Shown piece after piece: positions 53,101 to 61,346 of a stretch of 64,000 bases of DNA. Below the pieces are notes generated by a model, which was not told where the DNA came from, ran no database searches, and saw only the letters and a list, made by a program, of their open reading frames with translations. Numbering within the stretch: position 1 is the first letter of the stretch; every line of letters starts with the position of its first letter. Source of the stretch: Dyadobacter tibetensis Y620-1 (GTDB lineage Bacteria; Bacteroidota; Bacteroidia; Cytophagales; Spirosomataceae); contig NZ_AZQN01000006.1 of assembly GCF_000566685.1 (NCBI RefSeq), positions 1-64,000 of the forward strand, written 5' to 3'. Made by a program: the position numbers and the translations under genes.

Positions 53101-53736
53101 ATGAAAAAACAATGTCTTCTTTTTGCATTCCTTATCACCGGACTTGCCGCTCAGGCGCAGTCATTGCCAAAATCTCAATCAATTTTTAATGGGCGTGATC
53201 TCACCGGCTGGACTACGGTAAACCCTGCCAAGATGAGTGCGTGGTCTGTAGTCGATAGCACCATCCGAAGTGGTGATGGTACTTATAAGATTCCTGCCAA
53301 TACCTACTTGTATACCACTAAAGAATATGCCGATTTTGAATTCAGCTGTTTATTTAAAATCTGGGGAGATGCCTCTACCGGACTAATCAATAGTGGTATT
53401 CAATACCGTTCTATTGTCAAAGATGGGAAAATGATCGGGTACCAAGCCGATATCGGCAAAGGCTACTGGGGCGATATCTACGACGAACACCGAAGAGGAA
53501 AGCTGGTTGGAGGGAAGCTATCAACCCTTCGGCATGTGCTGAATCCCGAGGGCTGGAATAGCTATACCATCCGCTGCAAAGGCTCGCTACATGAAATTTA
53601 TATTAATGGCATAAAAACCGCTAGCTATGTCGAAAAGGACCCGTCGATCCCTCAGAAGGGAGTTATAGCCGTGCAGATTCACTCAGGGGGCAAGGCGCAG
53701 GTGGCCTTTCGGGATCTGACTATTACCGAGCTTTAA
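53101..53736 (+). CDS. DUF1080 (3-keto-disaccharide hydrolase) family protein
   Basis: This 211-residue exported protein has a signal peptide (FAFLITGLAAQAQ) and a concanavalin-like DUF1080 domain. It shows the typical start FNGRDLTGWTTV, then ADFEFSCLFKIWGDASTGLI and SGIQYRS in the middle, and the end GVIAVQIHSGGKAQVAFRDL. Members of this domain cleave 3-keto-glycosides, so it fits a pathway in which a sugar is first oxidised at C3. The PVC-type dehydrogenase gene follows after 37 bases and is the natural candidate for that oxidation. Confidence 0.88.
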   Translation: MKKQCLLFAFLITGLAAQAQSLPKSQSIFNGRDLTGWTTVNPAKMSAWSVVDSTIRSGDGTYKIPANTYLYTTKEYADFEFSCLFKIWGDASTGLINSGIQYRSIVKDGKMIGYQADIGKGYWGDIYDEHRRGKLVGGKLSTLRHVLNPEGWNSYTIRCKGSLHEIYINGIKTASYVEKDPSIPQKGVIAVQIHSGGKAQVAFRDLTITEL

Positions 53737-53773
53737 ACTCCAACGTATTACACATTTCCTAGACCGAGACTTA

Positions 53774-56700
53774 ATGAAAAAATATGCTATTATTCTGGCA
53801 GGCATTTATCTGCTGCTTGCCCCCATGGCCTATGGGCAAAAGAAAACACATTCAACACGGACCCGTATTTATTCTCCAGCCGAAGAGTTGGCGGGATTTA
53901 AAGTTCCTCCAGGCTTCGTGGTGGAGCTGGTTGCCAGCGAAAAAGATGGGATCATCAATCCCATTGATCTTACTTTCGACGACGCCGGAAGACTATGGAC
54001 TCAAACGGCATCGATGTATCCCCTCGACCCTGTCACCAATATAAAATGGGATGAATTGCTTAAATTAATGAACGATCGGGAGGCTCAACAGAAGCACCCG
54101 GAATTCAAAAGAATACTGGATCTGTATGCGGGTAGGACTAAAGGGACGGATAAGATTTTGATTCTCTCCGGACTCTATGATTCAGCTAGGCCACAGGTGA
54201 AGACTTGGGCCGATGGGCTTACCATTCCCATGAGTATTTTGCCCTACAAAAATGGAGCATATGTGGCTCAAGGCTCAGAGTTGTTTTTTTTAGATGACCA
54301 GGATGCTGACGGCCAGGCTGAGCATCGTAAGCCTTTGCTGACTGGCTTTGGGATCACCGATACACATACCATGACCCATGTATTAACCCGGGCTCCGGGT
54401 AACTGGATACATTTTAGCCATGGTGCACTAAATAAAGGTGAGGTAACGTCGCTGATTAGTGATGACAAACTCGTAATTGATTATAGCAAAATTGGTCGCT
54501 TCTCTATGGATGGGCGAAATCTTGAACTGCTCAACGCCGGGCTGAATAATATCTGGGGCTATCAACTAAGGGGGAACGGCCAATGGTATGGCTGCGAAGC
54601 CAATGATCTGGGCTATTCCATAGCCCCAATGGAACCCGGTGCGGCCTTCCCGGGAATAGGTAATGATAGGCTCCGGACCTATCAGCCATTTATGCCTCAG
54701 CTGCATGGCTTTCGGGTAGGAGGTACGGGCATCTCGGGCCTGGCCTTTGCCGACGATGACTCCGGAAGTTTTCCTGCCGAATGGAAAGATGTGGCCCTGT
54801 TGGCCAATCCGATTACCAGCACCATTAATGCTGTGAAAATCATCAGACTGCCCAATGGCCAGGTGGAGGCTACCCATCAAGCCGATTTTCTGACCTCAGA
54901 AGACGACTGGTTTCGTCCCGTTAATATGGAATTTGGACCGGACGGCTGTTTGTATATTGCCGATTGGTACAACAAAATCGTTTCGCATAATGAACTGCCC
55001 ACTACACATCCCGACCGGGACAAAGGACATGGACGCATATGGCGCATCAGACATGAAAGCCAAAAACCTCGTGCCGTCCCCAATCTGACAAAAATACCGA
55101 CTGCCGACTTGGTAGATCATATAAAAGCGCCTTCAATTTGGCAAAAACGTGCTGCGTGGCATCAGATTGCTGATAGACCTCTAGAGGAAACCAAGGCGCT
55201 AATCCCCCTGCTTTCGAAGATAATTCTGGATTCGTCTCAAACTGAGTCTACACGCATCCATGCGTTGTGGGCTCTTGAAAGTCTGGAAGCGGATGACCTG
55301 GAGCTCCTCAATCAGCTTATGATAGGGCCTTATGACGACCTGCGTAGAGAAGCCATGAGGGCATTGGTAGGTTTTGCAGGGACTACCGAGCAGAAGTCGG
55401 AGCTTCTCATGACCTACTCCCAGGACTCTAATCCTATGATACGTTCTCAAATACTTCGCAGTGCGGCCGATCTGGATAAAGCCAGTCCTACATTAATAGC
55501 CATGTTGGTAGATGCATGTAAGCCCGAGCTGCCAGGGAATGAAATGGGAGGGAGCTATGAAAGAAAACTTGAGCGTTATCTGGCAAGAAAAGCACTGGAA
55601 AAATATAGCAGCGCTCTGAATATGTTTTTGAGTCAGGATTTACCAGCAGGCATTCCGATTGAGAACTTGCTATGGGCCATACAGGCCCTTCCACAGGAGG
55701 CAAGGGAAGTTGCATTTCAAAAGTTTTGGCCCTTGTCAAAACGTGGTTCTTTCGATGAGTCCACTTTTGTCGCTGTGGCGGGAATGTTGACCAACCCGAA
55801 TATATACGGGATGGCCGAAAAGGTTCTCTATCAAGAAGAAAACCAGCCTCAATATTTAGAGTTTGCCGTTCGAAATCAGGCTCAGATACAAACTGAGCCA
55901 TTGAAAAGAATATTGATGAAGCCAGTGCAGAATCTACTGAAAAGTACTTTAGAGTCGGAGCGGCAACTGGCATTAGAAACCATGGGGCGTTATCAGTTGC
56001 AATTACCCCTGACAAATATCGGAAGTATACTCTCTAAAGATGTTTCGGAAAAGACTTTGACTCTTGCATTGAAGGCCATGGAAGTAGACCCCGCCGGTAG
56101 CAGATCTATTTTGGTAGCGCTATTAAAAAATGAAAAAATAGGAGTGGACTTAAAAAGGCAGGTAATCGGTAACTTGCTAAAATCGGACGCGGCCGAAGCC
56201 CAGAGACTGGTGCTTTCCTGGCTTCCGGCTTTGTCTGAATCAGAGAAAAAAGAACTGGTGACAGACCTATCCCGTACGGTGGAAGGGGGTGCCCTGATGA
56301 AAGCACTGTATGGGAATAAGAAATTAAGCTCCAAGTCCTTCGACTTATCGGCTGCCGAACGGATTCTAGATGCCAAAAAATCGGATGTTCACGCCCAACA
56401 GCTATTGAAAGAAGTGAAAGCTGCCGAGGTAGCAAGTAAGCAGCAATTGCAAAAAAAATTAGACCATTATATGGCTCTGGCAGCCAAGAAGTCGGGCGCT
56501 CCTGAAAATGGTAAACTGCTCTTTCAAACCTGTCTCCTTTGTCATCAGGTAGGCAATGAGGGTCAAAAAATAGCCCCCGCTCTGGACGGTTCGGCCTCCC
56601 GGGAAACGGAAGCGCTCCTGACTGCCATCCTCGATCCCGATGCTGCCGTCGAGTCCAACTATGCAGTTTATCGCATTAGCAAAAAAGACGGAAGCACTGT

Positions 56701-56899
56701 AGAGGGCTATCTGGTCAATAAAGACGAGCGGGGAGCTACCATTGCTTTTATGGGCGGGACCACGGTGTTTGTTCCCGCATCCAGCATTGCCCGTCAGGGC
56801 TTTATGGGAGGTCGTTCCTTTATGGTCAAAGGGCTGATCGATCATTACAGCGATCAACAAGTCGCCGATTTGCTATCTTATATTAAGACCTTGAAATGA
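53774..56899 (+). CDS. PVC-type membrane-bound dehydrogenase with HEAT repeats and cytochrome c domain
   Basis: This 1041-residue exported protein has, in order, a signal peptide (IILAGIYLLLAPMAYG), a propeller of the PVC-type dehydrogenase family (about 35-420; GFVVELVASEKDGIINPIDL, GPDGCLYIADWYNKIV), a long HEAT-like region (about 430-880) and a C-terminal cytochrome c domain with heme motif CLLCH (Cys920, Cys923, His924). The layout indicates periplasmic oxidation of a sugar or alcohol with electrons leaving through the heme. It parallels the protein at 34618, which ends in a copper domain instead. It sits in an operon with DUF1080, Dabb, Tm-1-like and epimerase genes. Confidence 0.9.
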   Translation: MKKYAIILAGIYLLLAPMAYGQKKTHSTRTRIYSPAEELAGFKVPPGFVVELVASEKDGIINPIDLTFDDAGRLWTQTASMYPLDPVTNIKWDELLKLMNDREAQQKHPEFKRILDLYAGRTKGTDKILILSGLYDSARPQVKTWADGLTIPMSILPYKNGAYVAQGSELFFLDDQDADGQAEHRKPLLTGFGITDTHTMTHVLTRAPGNWIHFSHGALNKGEVTSLISDDKLVIDYSKIGRFSMDGRNLELLNAGLNNIWGYQLRGNGQWYGCEANDLGYSIAPMEPGAAFPGIGNDRLRTYQPFMPQLHGFRVGGTGISGLAFADDDSGSFPAEWKDVALLANPITSTINAVKIIRLPNGQVEATHQADFLTSEDDWFRPVNMEFGPDGCLYIADWYNKIVSHNELPTTHPDRDKGHGRIWRIRHESQKPRAVPNLTKIPTADLVDHIKAPSIWQKRAAWHQIADRPLEETKALIPLLSKIILDSSQTESTRIHALWALESLEADDLELLNQLMIGPYDDLRREAMRALVGFAGTTEQKSELLMTYSQDSNPMIRSQILRSAADLDKASPTLIAMLVDACKPELPGNEMGGSYERKLERYLARKALEKYSSALNMFLSQDLPAGIPIENLLWAIQALPQEAREVAFQKFWPLSKRGSFDESTFVAVAGMLTNPNIYGMAEKVLYQEENQPQYLEFAVRNQAQIQTEPLKRILMKPVQNLLKSTLESERQLALETMGRYQLQLPLTNIGSILSKDVSEKTLTLALKAMEVDPAGSRSILVALLKNEKIGVDLKRQVIGNLLKSDAAEAQRLVLSWLPALSESEKKELVTDLSRTVEGGALMKALYGNKKLSSKSFDLSAAERILDAKKSDVHAQQLLKEVKAAEVASKQQLQKKLDHYMALAAKKSGAPENGKLLFQTCLLCHQVGNEGQKIAPALDGSASRETEALLTAILDPDAAVESNYAVYRISKKDGSTVEGYLVNKDERGATIAFMGGTTVFVPASSIARQGFMGGRSFMVKGLIDHYSDQQVADLLSYIKTLK

Positions 56900-56923
56900 T
56901 TTCTAAACCAATCGATTGACAGT

Positions 56924-57220
56924 ATGATCCGACATTTTGGTGTTTTTCAATTTAAAAAAGAGGTAAGTGCCCTACAGATTGACGCGTGCTTTGAAGCCTT
57001 GAAAGGAATGGTAGGGCAGATAGAGGGTCTGATTTCCTGTGAGCACGGCCCATATAATGGCAATGAAGGGTTGAATGGGGAATTTACTCATGGCTTTTTA
57101 ATGACCTTCGACAGCGCTGAAGCTCGGGATGCCTATTTGCCCCATCCCATTCATGAACGGGTGAAGGAACTGGTGGTGCCATGCCTGGAACAGTGCATCG
57201 TATTTGATATCGAAGTATAA
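56924..57220 (+). CDS. Dabb family (stress-response alpha/beta-barrel) protein
   Basis: This 98-residue single-domain protein has the dimeric alpha+beta barrel pattern: IRHFGVFQFKKEVS at the start, then LISCEHGPYNG, then FLMTFDSAEARDAYLPHPIHE, all typical of Dabb proteins. The activity of most members is unknown; some are cyclases or monooxygenase-like. It starts 25 bases after the dehydrogenase and lies 48 bases before the Tm-1-like gene, so it is probably part of that operon. Confidence 0.9.
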   Translation: MIRHFGVFQFKKEVSALQIDACFEALKGMVGQIEGLISCEHGPYNGNEGLNGEFTHGFLMTFDSAEARDAYLPHPIHERVKELVVPCLEQCIVFDIEV

Positions 57221-57268
57221 GGGGCCCTTGTCTAGTGCCAATTGTACCATTTAAAATAGAATGTAAGG

Positions 57269-58501
57269 ATGAACGATAAAAAAATATTGATTTTAGGATG
57301 CTTCGATACGAAAGCCGTTGTCTTTGAATATTTGTTAGAGCGGCTTCGGTCTTTAGGACAGGAGGTGCTTACCCTCAATACTGGCGTGATGGAGGGTACC
57401 TGCCATTTTCAGGTCGACTTTACCTCAGAAGCGGTGGCCTTGGCGGCGGATAATGATCTTGAAGGCTTGCGCAAGCTCGGTGACAGGGGAAAAGCTATTG
57501 AGGTCATGGGCAAAGGTGCTTCTAAATTAGTAGCCCAGCTGGTGGCTGAGAACCGGATCAAAGGAGCCATTGGCATGGGCGGGGGAGGAGGTACTTATAT
57601 GGCCCTGGCAGCGATGCAAGGCATCCCTCTAGGCATTCCCAAGCTATGCCTTACAACTCTAGCGACCAAGGACCTATCCCGGCAGATTGGCGATAAGGAT
57701 ATTACCCTCATGCCCTCAGTAGTCGACATTGCAGGCCTCAACCCCATCATCAAAGCCTTCGTGGCACAAGCCGCCGCCGCCATTACCGGGATGTCTCAAG
57801 CGGCAGTATATCCCATTCCCATGCAGAAAAGTATCGCCATCAGCATGTTTGGCAACACCACAAAATGTGTGGACCGATGTACAGAATTGCTCAATGCGGC
57901 AGGCTATGAGGTGTATGCTTTTCATGCCACTGGAGTGGGGGGCAAGACCATGGAATTGCTGATTAGGGAGGGGTGTTTCGAGGCTGTACTGGACATAACT
58001 ACTACCGAACTCGCCGATAATCTCAGTGGAGGAATATGTAGCGCAGGGCCCGATCGGCTGCTGGCAGCGGTGGAGATGGGGCTGCCGCAAGTAGTAGTCC
58101 CGGGTTGTCTGGACATGGTTAATTTTGGGCATCTGGACACGGTTCCCCAGCAATTTCGGCACCGACAATTATACAGCTGGGCACCAGATGTTACACTCAT
58201 GCGTACCAATGAAGAGGAAAATCGGGTGCTGGGCAAGGAGATTGTTAGTAAATTGTCGCCCAATAGGGCTCCGACTCAGATTACCCTGCCCTTGCGAGGC
58301 GTATCGCAGATGGACGATGTGGATGGCCTTTTTCATAATCCTTCCGCAAACCAGTCACTTTTTGACAGTATCAGGGAAGGTGCGAACGAAAGGCTACAAG
58401 TGGTAGAGGTTGATGCGCATATTAACGACGCCAGTTTCGCCGAACATCTAGTGGGGCAACTGCTGGGGTTAATAGCGCTGAGCCGGAAAGGTCACGTTTG
58501 A
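57269..58501 (+). CDS. Tm-1-like ATP-binding domain protein (UPF0261)
   Basis: This 410-residue protein matches UPF0261, the N-terminal half of the tomato virus-resistance protein Tm-1. It opens with ILILGCFDTKAVVFEYL, has a Gly-rich loop GMGGGGGTYMAL near residue 100, and the segments SVVDIAGLNPI and MFGNTTKCVDR. Family members bind ATP; the reaction is not known. The next gene encodes the TIM-barrel that forms the C-terminal half of Tm-1, so the two products likely act together. No signal peptide, hence cytoplasmic. Confidence 0.92.
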   Translation: MNDKKILILGCFDTKAVVFEYLLERLRSLGQEVLTLNTGVMEGTCHFQVDFTSEAVALAADNDLEGLRKLGDRGKAIEVMGKGASKLVAQLVAENRIKGAIGMGGGGGTYMALAAMQGIPLGIPKLCLTTLATKDLSRQIGDKDITLMPSVVDIAGLNPIIKAFVAQAAAAITGMSQAAVYPIPMQKSIAISMFGNTTKCVDRCTELLNAAGYEVYAFHATGVGGKTMELLIREGCFEAVLDITTTELADNLSGGICSAGPDRLLAAVEMGLPQVVVPGCLDMVNFGHLDTVPQQFRHRQLYSWAPDVTLMRTNEEENRVLGKEIVSKLSPNRAPTQITLPLRGVSQMDDVDGLFHNPSANQSLFDSIREGANERLQVVEVDAHINDASFAEHLVGQLLGLIALSRKGHV

Positions 58502-58550
58502 CCCTTATTAAATCGGGAAATCATTTGTTTTAGTTAAATATTAAATATTT

Positions 58551-59411
58551 ATGCCAAATCCATGGACGGGTAAAGGGAATCCCTACACCCGGGAAGAAGT
58601 AAGAGAACGATTACGTGCCACGGTCAATCAGAAAAAGGCGATTATAGCTGCGGGCGCCGGCACGGGCATTAGTGCCAAATTCATTGAAAAAGGCGGAGCT
58701 GATCTGATTATTATATATAATTCCGGACGTTTCCGTATGTCGGGACATGGCTCTACGGCCGGTTTGATGGCCTACGGCGATGCCAATGCGGTGGCCATGG
58801 AAATCGGAGAATTTGAGGTACTCCCCGTGGTAGAGGAAGTACCCGTTATCTGTGGAGTTCACGGCTCCGACCCGCGTCGGCGCATGTGGCATCACCTTTT
58901 GAAAGTGAAAGAAATGGGTTTTTCTGGAATCAATAATTTCCCTACCCACTCCATCGTCGATGGTCATTTTAGAGCCGTACTGGAGGAAACGGGTATGGGT
59001 TTCCAGAAAGAAGTAGAGATGGTCGCTATCGCCAGTAAGATGGATCTGTTTTCTATCGTATATGTGGCTACGGCTGAGGAGGCCAGGCAAATGGCCGAGG
59101 CTGGCGCCGATGCCATTATTGCGCATGTGGGCACCACCGTTGGAGGGTCCATAGGGGTAGTGAATGCTTCCTGTACCATGGACGATGCCATCGCCCGAAC
59201 CCAAGAGATTATGGACGCCGCACAGGGCGTTAATCCAGATATTTTCTTTTTGGCCCACGGAGGGCCGGTGAACACCCCGGAAGATGTAGCCGAAATCCTG
59301 TCCAAAACCAGTGTACACGGCTTTGTAGGTGCCTCTTCATTGGAGCGCATGGGCGTAGAGCAGTCTCTCACCGACCTCACCAAGCGCTTTAAGGAGCTGA
59401 CCTTGAAATAG
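58551..59411 (+). CDS. Phosphoenolpyruvate hydrolase family TIM-barrel protein (Tm-1 partner)
   Basis: This 286-residue protein of the PEP hydrolase / TIM-barrel signal-transduction family has the diagnostic start IIAAGAGTGISAKFIEKGGA followed by LIIIYNSGRFRMSG, with VPVICGVHGSDPRRRMWHH and FLAHGGPVNTPEDV later. It equals the C-terminal half of Tm-1-type proteins. Enzymatic function in bacteria is unproven; PEP-mutase-like chemistry on a small keto acid or sugar acid is possible. It follows the UPF0261 gene by 49 bases and precedes a terminator. Confidence 0.92.
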   Translation: MPNPWTGKGNPYTREEVRERLRATVNQKKAIIAAGAGTGISAKFIEKGGADLIIIYNSGRFRMSGHGSTAGLMAYGDANAVAMEIGEFEVLPVVEEVPVICGVHGSDPRRRMWHHLLKVKEMGFSGINNFPTHSIVDGHFRAVLEETGMGFQKEVEMVAIASKMDLFSIVYVATAEEARQMAEAGADAIIAHVGTTVGGSIGVVNASCTMDDAIARTQEIMDAAQGVNPDIFFLAHGGPVNTPEDVAEILSKTSVHGFVGASSLERMGVEQSLTDLTKRFKELTLK

Positions 59412-59437
59412 GGAGAAGATTTTAATGCAATAAAATT

Positions 59438-59469
59438 TCGGCCGGTCGGGTATATTCCTGACCGGCCGA
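59438..59469 (+). terminator. Terminator after the Tm-1-like pair
   Basis: A 13-bp G/C-rich stem (TCGGCCGGTCGGG with CCTGACCGGCCGA, one G-T pair) encloses a six-base loop, 26 bases after the stop, with ATTTCGTTTG downstream. It separates the following epimerase from the operon or attenuates it. Confidence 0.78.
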
Positions 59470-59698
59470 TTTCGTTTGTCGTAGATCACACTGACTCTTC
59501 TCTAGGTTTTAAATACAAAGCCCCTTTCGTGATTGATATCGTACCCTATATTTTTATAAGATAAACTGATATTTTGGACCATGTCATAGTTCCTGGCGAT
59601 GATTTCAGAGCCACTTGTCGAGCCAATGCTTTTTGATGTTATATTCATAAAAAAAATTCAAATTACAATAATTCCTTTACCTATCAACAATTGTTACT

Positions 59699-60676
59699 AT
59701 GATAAATAAAAGCAAAATTGAGGCACTCGACACCAGAAGAGACTGGCTGAAAAAATCATCTTTGATCGGATCGGCATTGCTTACTGGTTCCTTGGCTCAT
59801 GCGGAAGAGCCTGTTGCAAAACCTACTAATATCAGGCGATTGCCCATCGCCGTTTCTACGTATTCGTACTGGCCCCTACAAGGTGCTAAATATCCCATCA
59901 AAAATGTCATAGAAGATGCGGCTCGATTGGGTTTTGACGGGGTAGAGATTCTACACCGCTCCATGGAAGAAGAAACGGTCTCCTACCAGAACAAACTGAA
60001 ACGCTTGGCCTTCGACAATGGGATGGCGCTACCTCTGCTATCCATTCACCAGAACTTTCTACAACCCGATGTGGCCAAACGCAAAGCCGATATTGAACAT
60101 ACTTTTAAATGTATAAACATGGCAGTACAGATGGGTATTCCCTGTGTTCGTATGAATACAGGCTCCTGGGGGACTGTCAAAAACAAGCGCCAGGGTGACT
60201 ATTACTCCCACGGAATTGAGCCGCCCATCGAAGGCTATTCAGACGAAGACGGAATCAAATGGACGATCGATGGAATGGGGGAGTGTCTTCAATATGCCGA
60301 AAAAGCTGGGGTGTTACTCGCCCTTGAGAATCATTGGGGGCTTTCTTCCAACATCGATTATCTGTTACGGATGTACAATGCCCTGAAAGGCTCTCCAGCT
60401 ATGGGATTGAATGTAGATACGGGGAATTTTGTAGGAGAACCTTATGCCGGTCTGGAGAAACTGGCACCTTATGCCACCATTGTACAGGCAAAAACCTACT
60501 ATGGCGGTGGCACTTTCTATGATAAAGAAATGGATTACGAACGGATTGGTAAGATCTTCCAAAAAGCAAATTACAAAGGCTATGTTTCCTTGGAAATGGA
60601 GGGCAAGGAAGATCCCAAAACGTCGGTACCCAAAAGTCTGGAATTGTTGAGAAAGGCCTTTACGTTTGTAGGCTAA
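59699..60676 (+). CDS. Tat-exported sugar phosphate isomerase/epimerase family protein
   Basis: This 325-residue xylose-isomerase-like TIM barrel follows a twin-arginine signal (TRRDWLKKSS, Arg13-Arg14, cleavage probably after AHA-35). Metal and active-site segments of the AP-endonuclease-2 / sugar epimerase family are visible: LLALENHWG (Glu), GLNVDTGNF (Asp), and YVSLEMEG (Glu). Export by Tat suggests a folded metal enzyme in the periplasm, acting on a free sugar or keto-sugar. The upstream DUF1080 and dehydrogenase genes support a 3-keto-sugar substrate. Reaction not determined. Confidence 0.88.
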   Translation: MINKSKIEALDTRRDWLKKSSLIGSALLTGSLAHAEEPVAKPTNIRRLPIAVSTYSYWPLQGAKYPIKNVIEDAARLGFDGVEILHRSMEEETVSYQNKLKRLAFDNGMALPLLSIHQNFLQPDVAKRKADIEHTFKCINMAVQMGIPCVRMNTGSWGTVKNKRQGDYYSHGIEPPIEGYSDEDGIKWTIDGMGECLQYAEKAGVLLALENHWGLSSNIDYLLRMYNALKGSPAMGLNVDTGNFVGEPYAGLEKLAPYATIVQAKTYYGGGTFYDKEMDYERIGKIFQKANYKGYVSLEMEGKEDPKTSVPKSLELLRKAFTFVG

Positions 60677-60705
60677 AGAGATTTTGAGAGGAACTTTGAT
60701 TGAGT

Positions 60706-60740
60706 GGAGGGTATTGGATATTCTCAGTCCATAACCCTCC
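60706..60740 (+). terminator. Terminator of the epimerase gene
   Basis: GGAGGGT pairs with ACCCTCC and, beyond two mismatches, TGGA with TCCA, over a nine-base loop. TTTCTTTTG follows. It lies 29 bases after the stop. Confidence 0.7.
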
Positions 60741-60851
60741 TTTCTTTTGTAAAATGGCAATTGTCGTTTGGAGTGAGAGAACAAGTGGTTGAAATTTCGA
60801 ATATTAGCTCACCCACTATGATCCATCTAGAGCCTTGATTCGGTTTAAGAT

Positions 60852-61346
60852 TTATTTAATACTGGCTATTTTAACGTTCGCAGGTATGCCCTGAGGAAAT
60901 CTTGCAAACATTCTTAGGTCCTCATAGGAGATATCTTTTTTTCGGTATTGATATGACCTAACGCCACCTGTCGTTACTATAATAGTCACGAGTAGGTTTA
61001 GGGGGGCAGTGCCCAGTAGAATTATACCATGGCTTAGGGTAGCCAGGGTATAAACCGGAATAGTCCATCCATGATGCGTTGGAGCTGCATACTGCAACTT
61101 AAAGCTTTCAATTTCTGTGATCGGGATGGTAATACATCGCTTACTGACCTCGGAGAGGACGACAATCTGGCTGCTATCGATAGCAATTAATTCTCCACGA
61201 ATATCATCCGTAGTTTTACATTTGATTTTAGTATACGAGCCATTTTTATTAATGTCAATATCATCGGGGTGTGGTAGATATTTGGGTGCAGCACAGCTAC
61301 AGATAATCATTGCTAGCAGCACTGCAATAGCAAGGTTAGTTTTCAT
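60852..61346 (-). CDS. Lipoprotein of unknown function
   Basis: I do not recognise this 164-residue lipoprotein (signal ending ICSC, Cys18). A small beta-rich region (KIKCKTTDDIRGELIAI, then RCITIPITEIESFKL) is followed by a hydrophobic stretch (TLATLSHGIILLGTAPLNLLVTIIVTT). That stretch could be a membrane hairpin, and the tail contains FPQGIP. Its start overlaps the end of the upstream 61336 gene by 11 bases, so the two are translated together. Confidence 0.72.
   Translation of the reverse strand: MKTNLAIAVLLAMIICSCAAPKYLPHPDDIDINKNGSYTKIKCKTTDDIRGELIAIDSSQIVVLSEVSKRCITIPITEIESFKLQYAAPTHHGWTIPVYTLATLSHGIILLGTAPLNLLVTIIVTTGGVRSYQYRKKDISYEDLRMFARFPQGIPANVKIASIK

Noticed and set aside
58611-59318. 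A 235-codon open frame antisense to the PEP-hydrolase-like gene
   Set aside because: It has no domain resemblance, and the sense strand encodes a clear family protein; long antisense frames are common in G/C-rich codon-biased genes.
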